Of a stretch of DNA of 64,000 nucleotides, positions 37,601 through 44,808 are shown in pieces. A program made the position numbers and the translations under genes. Source of the stretch: Pseudomonadota bacterium (GTDB lineage Bacteria; Pseudomonadota; Gammaproteobacteria; Steroidobacterales; JBCBZW01); contig JBCCWS010000006.1 in the NCBI GenBank assembly GCA_039193195.1, forward strand, positions 1 through 64,000. The letters run 5' to 3'. The notes below the pieces were generated by a model. It did no database searches, was not told the origin of the DNA, and was given only the letters and a program-made list of their open reading frames with translations. The first letter of the stretch is position 1. Each line of letters begins with the position of its first letter.

Positions 37601-38065
37601 CGCTTCATGCTCTATCGTCCCGGCGATCCGCCGGTGATGAAGGAGCTAACGGTGTCCGAGCCAATCCCTGTAGTGGTCGGCATGACGGGCGTTGAGAGCC
37701 TAACAGCGAAGATGGTAGCGCGTGTTCGCGCCGCTTGGGAGCGCAACCCCAAGCGCTACGAGCGCATCTTTGACGAAATCGACTCGCTGACCCTGCAAGG
37801 CATTCGCGCGATCGATGACAACGACCTGGATCAGCTCGGTGAGTTGATGAACATCTGCCAGGGCTTCCTAAACGCGCTACAGGTGTCGTGCTGGGAGGTT
37901 GAGGAGTTGATCCAAATCGCACGCGAGAATGGTGCGGTGGGCGCTAAGCTCACAGGCGGCGGCGGCGGTGGTTCGATCATCGCCATCTGCCCCGAGGATT
38001 CGGATCGCGTGGTAAGGGCCATGCAGGACGCTGGCTATCAGGCGATGGAGGTGAAAATTGGATAA
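34670..38065 (+). CDS. Trifunctional phosphomevalonate kinase / HMG-CoA reductase / mevalonate kinase fusion
   Basis: One uninterrupted 1131-residue ORF with three enzymes. Residues 1-370: phosphomevalonate kinase (APGKLIVLGEYAVLEG; ATP loop KLGLGSSAAVTVA at 135-147). Residues about 378-805: class II HMG-CoA reductase with ENVIGVMGLPVG, the catalytic Glu in VEEPSIVAA (460/461), Lys646 in HNKG, Asp662 in GNDWRA and His764 in TLHAR; DTRDAMGANLVNT is the dinucleotide region. Residues about 828-1131: mevalonate kinase (GHGKAILLGEHAVVYG, PRAMGLGGSAAVAVA, HGTPSGVDNT, KLTGGGGGGS). No methionine lies at either junction. All catalytic motifs look intact, so three pathway steps are probably channelled. 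Overlaps mvaD by 4 bases and idi by 8. Confidence 0.9.
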   Translation: MIIRSTAPGKLIVLGEYAVLEGAPALVLAVDRRARVRLETRDARPGELPAQVAAVIDAHLRAPERFRAVGHYREQAVQWRASSDALERRLGLVSTLLEALLPLATAKAQQNCRSFRISIESIEFFQENRGGHWRKLGLGSSAAVTVAAASALLELIGREPFGRDATGLAALLDMHRQFQGGRGSGVDLAASLFGGAVEYRLEKAGLEDDDPDPVVTPVAGAATLPAQLQLQPVWTGTSASTGEFLATLAAWRSTHRQEYAERMDTMAALARAGVDACRADDAPGFLGCVREYTQALAALGTASGLDIVSRDHADLQECADTTGVVYKPCGAGGGDLGLALSTDPAAMEKFRQLVRERGYQPLDLAVDPKGLEVETESNVQSSRIPEFYKLSVEDRVKKVREKGLLSKADYQALASGEHTLSIQNADKMIENVIGVMGLPVGLGLNFLINDREYVVPLVVEEPSIVAALSSSAKVVRAAGGFITESTDPILIGQIQVVGVPHPSKARAALLSNRDEVVNLANSLHPNMVARGGGARDLEVFIHPSPSGGNDMLVGHLLVDTRDAMGANLVNTMCEGVASLVENITGGKVFLRILSNLTDRAMVKAKAVIPVEQLAGKGFSGEQVRDGIILASEFAAVDPYRASTHNKGVMNGIDALALATGNDWRAIEAAAHAYAARGNRYTSLTHWNSNDNGDLVGSLEMPIKVGTVGGPLQSNPTVAVNLRLLGVRTARELAEVMGAVGLGQNFSALRALSTEGIQQGHMTLHARSCAHAAGAPPELFEAVVERLIESHQIKIWRAREIIAELSAQQAESAPTAPKEIVRNKRRSSTAAGHGKAILLGEHAVVYGRHAVAAPVPLAIEARVEDADEGVSLLIPRWGVEQRMHPDAAQPQSFHKPSGLILQKLGLTDRPMRIEVFPNVPRAMGLGGSAAVAVAIIRALNEHFGLGLSDAQVNDLAFESEKVAHGTPSGVDNTLATYGRFMLYRPGDPPVMKELTVSEPIPVVVGMTGVESLTAKMVARVRAAWERNPKRYERIFDEIDSLTLQGIRAIDDNDLDQLGELMNICQGFLNALQVSCWEVEELIQIARENGAVGAKLTGGGGGGSIIAICPEDSDRVVRAMQDAGYQAMEVKIG

Positions 38066-38615
38066 CCGCGCGGCGGCGATCAAACACGAGGTCGTGTCCT
38101 CGGAGGACGAGGAGCTGATCCTCGTCGACGAGCAGGACCAGGAGATCGGCTTTCTGAGCAAGGGTGCCTGCCATGACGGCGATGGCATCCTGCACCGGGC
38201 CTTCTCCGTCTTCGTGTTCGACAGCACCGGACGGGTACTGCTTCAACAGCGCAGTGAGCAAAAGCGCCTCTGGGGCGGCTATTGGGCCAACAGCTGCTGT
38301 AGCCACCCACGTCGCGGCGAGAGCATGGCGGAGGCCTCCGTGCGCCGACTGCATCAGGAGCTGCACCTAAACTGCGAACTGCACTTCCTATACAAATTCA
38401 TCTATCAGGCATCCTTTGGCTCAGAAGGCGCCGAGCACGAGTTGTGCTGGGTATACAAAGGGGTGACCGATGAGGCGCCGGTGGTCAACGCCAACGAGAT
38501 CGCCGACTATCGCTACGTGACCCCTGCGGAGCTGGACGCGGAGATCGCCGCGTACCCGGAGCGCTTCACGCCCTGGCTGATGCTGGAGTGGGAACGGGTG
38601 CGCGAGACCCTCTAG
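38058..38615 (+). CDS. idi: Isopentenyl-diphosphate delta-isomerase, type I
   Basis: Interconverts IPP and DMAPP. 185-residue Nudix-fold enzyme with the catalytic cysteine in WANSCCSHPRRGES and the catalytic glutamate in AEHELCWVYKG. The start is TTG at 38058, overlapping the fusion gene; a strong GGAGGTG at 38047-38053 sits five bases upstream and no ATG exists nearby, which decides the start. An isomerase is needed in a mevalonate-only organism, so its place here completes the route. Confidence 0.93.
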   Translation: MDNRAAAIKHEVVSSEDEELILVDEQDQEIGFLSKGACHDGDGILHRAFSVFVFDSTGRVLLQQRSEQKRLWGGYWANSCCSHPRRGESMAEASVRRLHQELHLNCELHFLYKFIYQASFGSEGAEHELCWVYKGVTDEAPVVNANEIADYRYVTPAELDAEIAAYPERFTPWLMLEWERVRETL

Positions 38616-38707
38616 GCAAGGGCAAGAACACATACACGACTCGGTGCTCGCCGCCTGAACGGTGAGCCCTCTCGAACGCACGGAAAATACAAAAAACGGA
38701 GGTTTCG

Positions 38708-39859
38708 ATGGGCATTCCCGCGATCCAGACATACAAGGTAGCGAAGTACCTGCTCGGCAAGAAGCTGAGCGGCGTCAAGCGCTATCCGCTGGTGCTGATG
38801 CTCGAGCCGCTGTTCCAGTGCAATCTGGCCTGCGCCGGTTGCGGTAAGATCGACTATCCGGACGACATCCTCGCCAAGCGCGTCGGGGTGGATGAGGCGC
38901 TCAAGGCGGTCGACGAGTGCGACGCGCCGATGGTATCGATCCCAGGCGGTGAACCACTCATTCACAAGGAGATGCCCGAGATCGTGCGTGGCATCATCGA
39001 ACGCAAGAAGTTCGTTTACTTGTGCACTAACGCGATCCTGCTGCAGAAGAAGCTCAAGGATTACGAGCCGTCGCCCTATCTCACCTTCTCCGTGCATCTC
39101 GACGGCAACGAAGAGCGCCACGACGAGTCGGTGTGCCGTGATGGCGTGTACGTAAAGGCGATCAATGCCATCAAGGCGGCCACGGAGCGCGGCTTCCGCG
39201 TGACGATCAACTGCACGCTCTTCGCTGGCGAGGACCCCAAGGAGGTCGCGGAGTTCTTCGATACGGTAGCCGAGCTCGACGTCGAGGGCATCACGGTGTC
39301 CCCCGGTTACAGCTACGAGCATGCGCCTAAGCAAGACGTGTTCTTGGGCCGCACCACCTCGCGCAATCTGTTCCGGGACATCTTCCGCATCGGCAAGCAG
39401 GGCAAGCACAAGTGGACCTTCAACCACTCGAGCCTGTTCCTCGACTTCCTCGCTGGCAACCAGAAGTATCAGTGCACCCCCTGGAGCAACCCCACCTACA
39501 ACATCTTCGGTTGGCAGAAGCCGTGCTACCTAATGGCAGAGGAGGGCTACACCTCTAGCTTCGCCAAGCTGATGGAAGAGACCAACTGGCAACGCTACGG
39601 CACCGGCCGCCATCCGAAGTGCGACAACTGCATGGCGCACTGTGGCTACGAGGGTACGTCAGTCGTTGACACCTTCAACAATCCGCTCAAGGCCCTGTGG
39701 GTTGCCATGCGCGGACCGAAGACCGAGGGACCCATGGCGCCCGATTTCCCCGTCCTCTACGACGGCTCGACGAACGAGGAAGACGGTGCTGGAGGCGCGA
39801 TCGCCAGCATTCCCGTCGGCAGCATCGGCCAGCGCGCCAGCGCCTCGCGCGACGACTAA
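38708..39859 (+). CDS. hpnH: Adenosyl-hopene transferase HpnH (radical SAM)
   Basis: 383 residues. The radical SAM cluster motif CNLACAGC (CxxxCxxC) is followed by SIPGGEPLIHKEM, and the C-terminal part carries the HpnH cysteines (CDNCMAHCGYEGT). HpnH joins the 5'-deoxyadenosyl radical to diploptene, giving adenosylhopane, the first committed step of C35 hopanoids. A near-ideal ribosome-binding site (CGGAGG) precedes ATG 38708. Lies 92 bases after idi. Confidence 0.94.
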   Translation: MGIPAIQTYKVAKYLLGKKLSGVKRYPLVLMLEPLFQCNLACAGCGKIDYPDDILAKRVGVDEALKAVDECDAPMVSIPGGEPLIHKEMPEIVRGIIERKKFVYLCTNAILLQKKLKDYEPSPYLTFSVHLDGNEERHDESVCRDGVYVKAINAIKAATERGFRVTINCTLFAGEDPKEVAEFFDTVAELDVEGITVSPGYSYEHAPKQDVFLGRTTSRNLFRDIFRIGKQGKHKWTFNHSSLFLDFLAGNQKYQCTPWSNPTYNIFGWQKPCYLMAEEGYTSSFAKLMEETNWQRYGTGRHPKCDNCMAHCGYEGTSVVDTFNNPLKALWVAMRGPKTEGPMAPDFPVLYDGSTNEEDGAGGAIASIPVGSIGQRASASRDD

Positions 39860-39931
39860 GCGACCGCGCTGCGACGCGCGCATGCCCCACCACGTGCAGT
39901 CGCGGCAGCGGCCACCGGCACCCTCACGCTG

Positions 39932-41065
39932 ATGGCCGCTTTTCTTTTCGTCGGCGCCGTTGCGGCCGCAATCATGTGGGTCGCCCTGCTGCTGCTGCCG
40001 TGGCAGCCCTGGCGCACGCGCGAACGCCTGAACAGCATCCAGTCCCCGCCCACGGCAGACCCGGGGGTGGGGGTTACCGCGGTGGTCCCAGCCCGCAACG
40101 AGGCGGCACACATACGGCAAACGCTCGCCGGACTGCGCGAGCAGAGTGCGCAGCTGCGCATCCTCATCGTCGACGACCAGTCGACCGACGACACCGCCAA
40201 CATCGCTCGCAGCGTACCCGACGTGGAAGTGCTCGCCGGACAGCCCTTGCCGATGGGGTGGACGGGCAAGCTTTGGGCCCTCCATCAGGGCATCGCCGAG
40301 GTACGGACCCCGTTCGTGCTCTTGGTCGACGCAGACATCACCCTGGGGTCAGGCGTCCTCGCAGCGTTGCGCGATCGGCAAGCAGGCAGCGGCGCAGGCC
40401 TGGTGTCGGTGATGGCATCGCTCGCCATGGAGAGCTTCTGGGAGCAGTTGCTGATGCCGGCCTTCGTCTACTTCTTCAAGCTGATCTATCCATTTGCCCT
40501 CGCGAACGGCACCTGCAAGCGCTTTCACGCCGGCGCTGGGGGCTGCATGCTGCTTCGTGCCGACGCGCTCGACGCCGTGGGGGGTGTCGCGAGCCTGCGC
40601 GAGGCCGTGATCGACGATTGCACCATTGCCCGGCGCATCAAGGACGCCGGCTATCGCATATGGATCGGCCTCTCGCGGCAGGTAGTCAGTACCCGCCGGT
40701 ACCGCCGCTTGAGCGACACCTGGGCCATGGTGGCGCGCACGGCCTACACTCAATTGGGTGAGTCCCCGTGGGCGCTGCTGGCCTGTACGGCAGCGATGGT
40801 CGCAAGCTTGCTGGTGCCCGTGGCAGCGCTGCTTCTCTCCACCGATCTACAGACGCGCCTCGCCGCCCTGATCGCGCTCGCAGCGATGGCCATCAGCTAT
40901 GCCCCTACGATTCGCTTCTACGGGCTGCCGTGGGCTCTGGCGCTCACCCTGCCGCCAGTCGCCAGTCTGTACCTCGCCATGACCTGGAGCTCGGCATGGA
41001 GCAGCTGGCGTGGCATTCGGGCCCGCTGGAAGGATCGCGAGTACGCGAGGATTGTCACACGGTAG
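39932..41065 (+). CDS. hpnB: Hopene-associated glycosyltransferase HpnB
   Basis: 377-residue GT2-family membrane glycosyltransferase. One N-terminal helix, then the nucleotide-sugar domain with AVVPARNEAAHI, LIVDDQSTDDTA and LLVDADITLGSGV, the motif VIDDCTIARRIKDAG, and two to three C-terminal helices. The N-terminal GWTGKLWAL and AGAGGCMLLRADAL strings fit HpnB, which is found in hopanoid clusters; its sugar donor and acceptor are not established. Follows hpnH. Confidence 0.86.
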   Translation: MAAFLFVGAVAAAIMWVALLLLPWQPWRTRERLNSIQSPPTADPGVGVTAVVPARNEAAHIRQTLAGLREQSAQLRILIVDDQSTDDTANIARSVPDVEVLAGQPLPMGWTGKLWALHQGIAEVRTPFVLLVDADITLGSGVLAALRDRQAGSGAGLVSVMASLAMESFWEQLLMPAFVYFFKLIYPFALANGTCKRFHAGAGGCMLLRADALDAVGGVASLREAVIDDCTIARRIKDAGYRIWIGLSRQVVSTRRYRRLSDTWAMVARTAYTQLGESPWALLACTAAMVASLLVPVAALLLSTDLQTRLAALIALAAMAISYAPTIRFYGLPWALALTLPPVASLYLAMTWSSAWSSWRGIRARWKDREYARIVTR

Positions 41066-41093
41066 TGTTTCCCCAGTGAGTGAGGTCTTCCAG

Positions 41094-41765
41094 ATGAGTC
41101 ATCCGCAGCGAGTTTCAGCACCTGCTACGGCTATCGCGCTGTCGGCAATACTGGCCTGGCTGCCTAACCCGTGCCTTGCGGATCATCACGCCGCCACCCC
41201 GGCGCCGCACCAGGCCAGCGCGCCAGTCGCAGTGGTGGATGCGCTACAAGGCAGGCTCCTCGCCTATATGGGCAGCGCGGCAAGCACCGATTTGGCAAAT
41301 CAGGGTGCGGCCGTTGCGACGCTCAACCAAGCGGTGCTGGATAGCCACGACTTTGCCTACATCTCGCGCATTGTGCTCGGCCGCGCATGGCGTGTGTTGG
41401 AGGATGCAGACCGTGAGCGCTTCATCGAAAGCTTCACTGCGCTGAGTTTGGCCACGTACGCCAGGCGCTTCGCCGAGTTCGCCGGCGAGCGCTTCACCAT
41501 TACGGACGAGCGCGACGGGAGCTTTGGACAACGCCGCGTAAGCGCGGAACTGATCACGCCCGCGAAGCGCCATAGCTTCGACTACCTGTTGCGCCAATCA
41601 GGCGAGCAGTGGCGCATCGTCAATATCATCGTGGACGGCGTGAGCGATTTGGCCCTGAAGCGAGCGGAGTACTCAACCCTGATCACTGAGAGTGGGTTCG
41701 AGGGCCTTATCGAGGAACTGGAGCGTCAGCGCCTGGCGCTGGCAGAGCGATCCAGCGAGGCCTAG
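41094..41765 (+). CDS. hpnM: MlaC/Ttg2D-family phospholipid-binding protein (HpnM)
   Basis: 223 residues starting at ATG 41094 with GAGG upstream. A signal peptide (AIALSAILAWLPNPCLA) is followed by the MlaC-like domain: FAYISRIVLGRAWRVLEDADRERFIESF and YARRFAEFAGERFTI, IVNIIVDGVSDLALKRAEY. In hopanoid loci this gene is called hpnM and is thought to carry lipids across the periplasm together with HpnN. Shares its stop (CTAG) with the convergent lipoprotein gene. Confidence 0.88.
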   Translation: MSHPQRVSAPATAIALSAILAWLPNPCLADHHAATPAPHQASAPVAVVDALQGRLLAYMGSAASTDLANQGAAVATLNQAVLDSHDFAYISRIVLGRAWRVLEDADRERFIESFTALSLATYARRFAEFAGERFTITDERDGSFGQRRVSAELITPAKRHSFDYLLRQSGEQWRIVNIIVDGVSDLALKRAEYSTLITESGFEGLIEELERQRLALAERSSEA

Positions 41766-42169
41766 GCCGATCCGCTGGCAGCGGCCAGCAGCGTTTCCAG
41801 CGCCGCGGTCTCCCGCTCGCACGACTCCAGCGCACGCGCGAAGGCCAGCTGGTCCCCCAGATCCACCGATTCTCCGTCACGATGACGCACGGCTACCGCA
41901 TCGACGGGCGCGCAGGCGCTGTTCATCGTCTCCTCAGCGCCAAGCAGCTTCTCGGCGACCTCAGGAGCCTCTGCCTCGAGAAAGGGCAAGGCTTCGAGCA
42001 AAGCGCTGCTCGCCGCGTTATGGCGACGAAACACCTCACCGGCGTAAGCGCGAATCGACTCCCCGCGCAATCGCTCCGTACTGCCGTCCGGGAGCGTACG
42101 GATGACACTCACGCAGGCACTGAGAGCCACGGTGGACAAGAGCCCAAAGACAACCGGGGAGGCGCGCAT
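41762..42169 (-). CDS. Small putative lipoprotein of unknown function
   Basis: 135 residues with an N-terminal lipoprotein signal (LLSTVALSAC, Cys19 as lipidation site). The mature part is alpha-helical and acidic, with several cysteines (SACAPVDAV, LESCERET). I recognise no family. It is encoded on the strand opposite the hopanoid operon and ends exactly on the hpnM stop. Start ATG 42169. Confidence 0.65.
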   Translation of the reverse strand: MRASPVVFGLLSTVALSACVSVIRTLPDGSTERLRGESIRAYAGEVFRRHNAASSALLEALPFLEAEAPEVAEKLLGAEETMNSACAPVDAVAVRHRDGESVDLGDQLAFARALESCERETAALETLLAAASGSA

Positions 42170-42223
42170 TGAGAAACGGGACGCCGGGAAGAGCTCGCGG
42201 CGTCGAGGGTGACTCAGGGCGGA

Positions 42224-42430
42224 CTACCCGCTGTGAGGTTGGCGGGTAGCGGGAGGAAGCTCCTCCTCGTCCAGGTCGATCTGCTTCAGCACCTCTTCGC
42301 GATGCACGGAAATCGAACGTGGCGCCTCTACCCCGAAACGCACTGAGTTCCCCGTTACGGACAGCACCACAATGCGGATGTTGCCACCCACTACGATCGC
42401 TTCCCCGATTCGCCGGCTGAGCACAAGCAT
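42224..42430 (-). CDS. csrA: Carbon storage regulator CsrA
   Basis: 68-residue RNA-binding post-transcriptional regulator. MLVLSRRIGEAIVVG starts the protein, with the RNA-contact residues in GNSVRFGVEAPRSISVHREEV. The C-terminal tail is a little longer than E. coli CsrA. AGGGA precedes the ATG at 42430. In Proteobacteria CsrA controls glycogen, motility and biofilm genes; glgB/glgP elsewhere in this window are plausible but unproven targets. Confidence 0.96.
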   Translation of the reverse strand: MLVLSRRIGEAIVVGGNIRIVVLSVTGNSVRFGVEAPRSISVHREEVLKQIDLDEEELPPATRQPHSG

Positions 42431-42568
42431 GACAATCCCTCGCTCGTAAATCCCTGTCCCGTGAGCTGAGCTCGCGGCCTCACGCTCGACCCGGCCGAGC
42501 TGGCCCCGAATCGAGCAAATCCCCCGTCCGCTGTAACCGACGCGCGCTTACGAACCACACGCATCATC

Positions 42569-43273
42569 ATGAGCCGACGAATCCTAATCATCGAAGACGA
42601 GCCCGATATCGCCCGCCTCCTTCGGCTGCACCTACGCGAGCTGGCGGAGGATCCGCAGATTGCCAGCGACGGCAGCGAAGGGCTCAGACTTGCCCTCGCC
42701 TCGCGCTGGGACCTGATCCTGCTGGATCTTCGCCTGCCCGGCGTCGACGGCCTGGAAATATGCCGCCGGCTTCGCGAACAGCCGTATTATGTACCCATCG
42801 TAATGCTCACATCCAAGTCTGGTGAAGGCGATCGGGCGAGCGGTCTCGATATCGGTGCCGACGACTACATCACCAAGCCCTTCAGCATTCCCGAGCTTTT
42901 GGCGCGCATAAAAGCCATTTTCCGCCGGGTCGAGCTCCTCGAACGCGGTGACGAGCCGGCCAGCGAGCTGCGCGCCGGCGCGCTGCAAATCGACCTCGAT
43001 CGGCGCGAAGTGCACGTCGATGAAAAGCCGATCGATCTGACCGCGAAGGAATTCGACCTACTTACGCACTTCGCGCGCGCGCCTGGCAAGGTGTTCACCC
43101 GCGCGCAGCTCCTCGACTCGGTGTGGGGATACGGCCATGATGGCTACGAACACACCGTAAACACCCACATCAACAGGCTACGCGCCAAAGTGGAGCCAGA
43201 CCCCTCAAATCCGACCTACGTGGTGACCGTGTGGGGTGTCGGTTACAAGTTCGGCGTCGACATCGGCCCCTGA
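42569..43273 (+). CDS. OmpR-family response regulator
   Basis: 234 residues: receiver domain with phosphoacceptor Asp53 in DLILLDLRLPG, switch residues in MLTSKSG and KPF, then a winged-helix output domain (LTAKEFDLLTHFARAPGKVFTRAQLL, VNTHINRLRAKVE, VWGVGYKFG). The downstream histidine kinase begins 31 bases after the stop. Divergent from csrA. Target genes are not evident. Confidence 0.93.
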   Translation: MSRRILIIEDEPDIARLLRLHLRELAEDPQIASDGSEGLRLALASRWDLILLDLRLPGVDGLEICRRLREQPYYVPIVMLTSKSGEGDRASGLDIGADDYITKPFSIPELLARIKAIFRRVELLERGDEPASELRAGALQIDLDRREVHVDEKPIDLTAKEFDLLTHFARAPGKVFTRAQLLDSVWGYGHDGYEHTVNTHINRLRAKVEPDPSNPTYVVTVWGVGYKFGVDIGP

Positions 43274-43304
43274 GCGCCGGCGCCCTTCGCCCCGCTTGCC
43301 CCCT

Positions 43305-44792
43305 ATGCTTAAGTCCCTGTACGGAAAGCTCGCTCTCTCCCTGCTGGTGCTCGTCTCCCTGCTCGGCGTCGCGTTCCTCTTCGTGGTGCGCTTCGCGGCC
43401 GACTACTACTACCAGGAAATCACCCAGCGTCTGAATAGCAGCATCGTGGAGTACATCCTCCAACACGAGGTGCTGATGCAGGACGGCGAGCCTAACCTCT
43501 CGGACTGGAAGGACCTCGCCCACACGGTGATGATCGTGAACCCGACGGTCGAGGTGTACCTCCTCGATCCCGACGGCCGCCTCCTCGCCTACGACGCACC
43601 AGAAGAGAAGATCCGCCGACGCCAGGTGGATGTTGCCCCCATCGAGCAGTTCCTCGCTGCCAACGCACCCATGCCGACGCGCGGCGATGACCCGCGCAGC
43701 GACGACGCGCGCAAGCTTTTCGCCGCCGCCGCCCTCGAAGAGGACGGTGAGCTCTCGGGCTACGTCTATGCCATCTTGAGTAGTGAGCGCTACCAAGCCG
43801 TGGCCCAGAACATCGCCAGCAATTTCATGCTGCGCCTAAGCTTGATCGGCGTGGTGGTGAGCGCCCTGTTCGCGTTCCTCGCGGGCCTGCTCATCTTCAA
43901 CCTCCTAACCCGTAGACTACGTCAACTAACGCGGACCGTGGAGGCTTACCGCGCCAGCGACTTCTCGGCCAGCGAGCCGCCGCGCCTGGGGCGCGCGAAC
44001 GGCGATGAGGTGGACCGTCTCGCCCTCGCCTACAGCGACATGTCCGAACGCATCATCGAGCAGGTGAACGCCCTAAAGCGATTGGACGGGTTGCGTCGCG
44101 AGCTCGTCACCAACGTCTCGCACGATCTACGCACGCCGCTGGCTGCGATGCTTGGCTACATTGAGACCCTGCAGTTGAAGCAACCTGAACTCGATGACGA
44201 GGGACGCCAGCACTACCTCACCATCGCGCGGCGCCACGGCGAGCAGCTCAACCGTTTGGTCGATCAGCTGTTCGAGCTCTCGCAGCTCGATTCGGAACAG
44301 GACGGCGCCAAGGCCGAGCCCTTCTCCCTGACCGAGCTGATCTTCGACATCACCCAGACCTATCAACTGCGCGCCGAGGCCTCGCGGATCACCCTGGAGG
44401 CTGATCTGGACCGAGACACGCCGTGGGTGGTGGCGGACATCGCGTTGATCCAGCGCGTGCTGGAGAACCTGATCGACAATGCGATCAAGCACACGGACCC
44501 GAGCGACCGGGTGATCGTGCGTGCCCGCGGTGCCGAGGCCGACCTCGATGGCGAGGTCCTGGTGACGGTCGAGGACACGGGCCGCGGAATCCCGGCGGCA
44601 GACCTTCCCCACGTGTTTGAGCGGCTCTACCGAGCGCCGGATCCAGGATCGGGGGCGGCGGCCAACCGCACCGGCTTAGGCCTTGCCATCGTCAAGCGCG
44701 CCATCGATCTGCACGCGCGCGAAATCACGGTGACGAGCGCGCCTGGTGAAGGGACGACCTTCCGCTTCACTCTGCCGGCGCACCGGGCCTGA
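43305..44792 (+). CDS. Sensor histidine kinase
   Basis: 495-residue membrane sensor from ATG 43305 (MLKSLYGKLALSLLVLVSL). Two membrane helices bracket a periplasmic domain of about 160 residues, then HAMP, the phosphoacceptor histidine in VTNVSHDLRTPLAAM, and an HATPase domain with NLIDNAIKHTD and VEDTGRGIP, TGLGLAIVKR. The open frame upstream to 43236 overlaps the regulator and is unnecessary. Forms a pair with the regulator before it. The stimulus is unknown. Confidence 0.92.
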   Translation: MLKSLYGKLALSLLVLVSLLGVAFLFVVRFAADYYYQEITQRLNSSIVEYILQHEVLMQDGEPNLSDWKDLAHTVMIVNPTVEVYLLDPDGRLLAYDAPEEKIRRRQVDVAPIEQFLAANAPMPTRGDDPRSDDARKLFAAAALEEDGELSGYVYAILSSERYQAVAQNIASNFMLRLSLIGVVVSALFAFLAGLLIFNLLTRRLRQLTRTVEAYRASDFSASEPPRLGRANGDEVDRLALAYSDMSERIIEQVNALKRLDGLRRELVTNVSHDLRTPLAAMLGYIETLQLKQPELDDEGRQHYLTIARRHGEQLNRLVDQLFELSQLDSEQDGAKAEPFSLTELIFDITQTYQLRAEASRITLEADLDRDTPWVVADIALIQRVLENLIDNAIKHTDPSDRVIVRARGAEADLDGEVLVTVEDTGRGIPAADLPHVFERLYRAPDPGSGAAANRTGLGLAIVKRAIDLHAREITVTSAPGEGTTFRFTLPAHRA

Positions 44793-44808
44793 GGCATTCG
44801 CGCCAACC

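Noticed and set aside
39697-40761. Long plus-strand open frame overlapping hpnH and hpnB
   Set aside because: High-GC shadow frame; Arg/Ala/Pro-rich translation without motifs, while both real genes are well supported in other frames.
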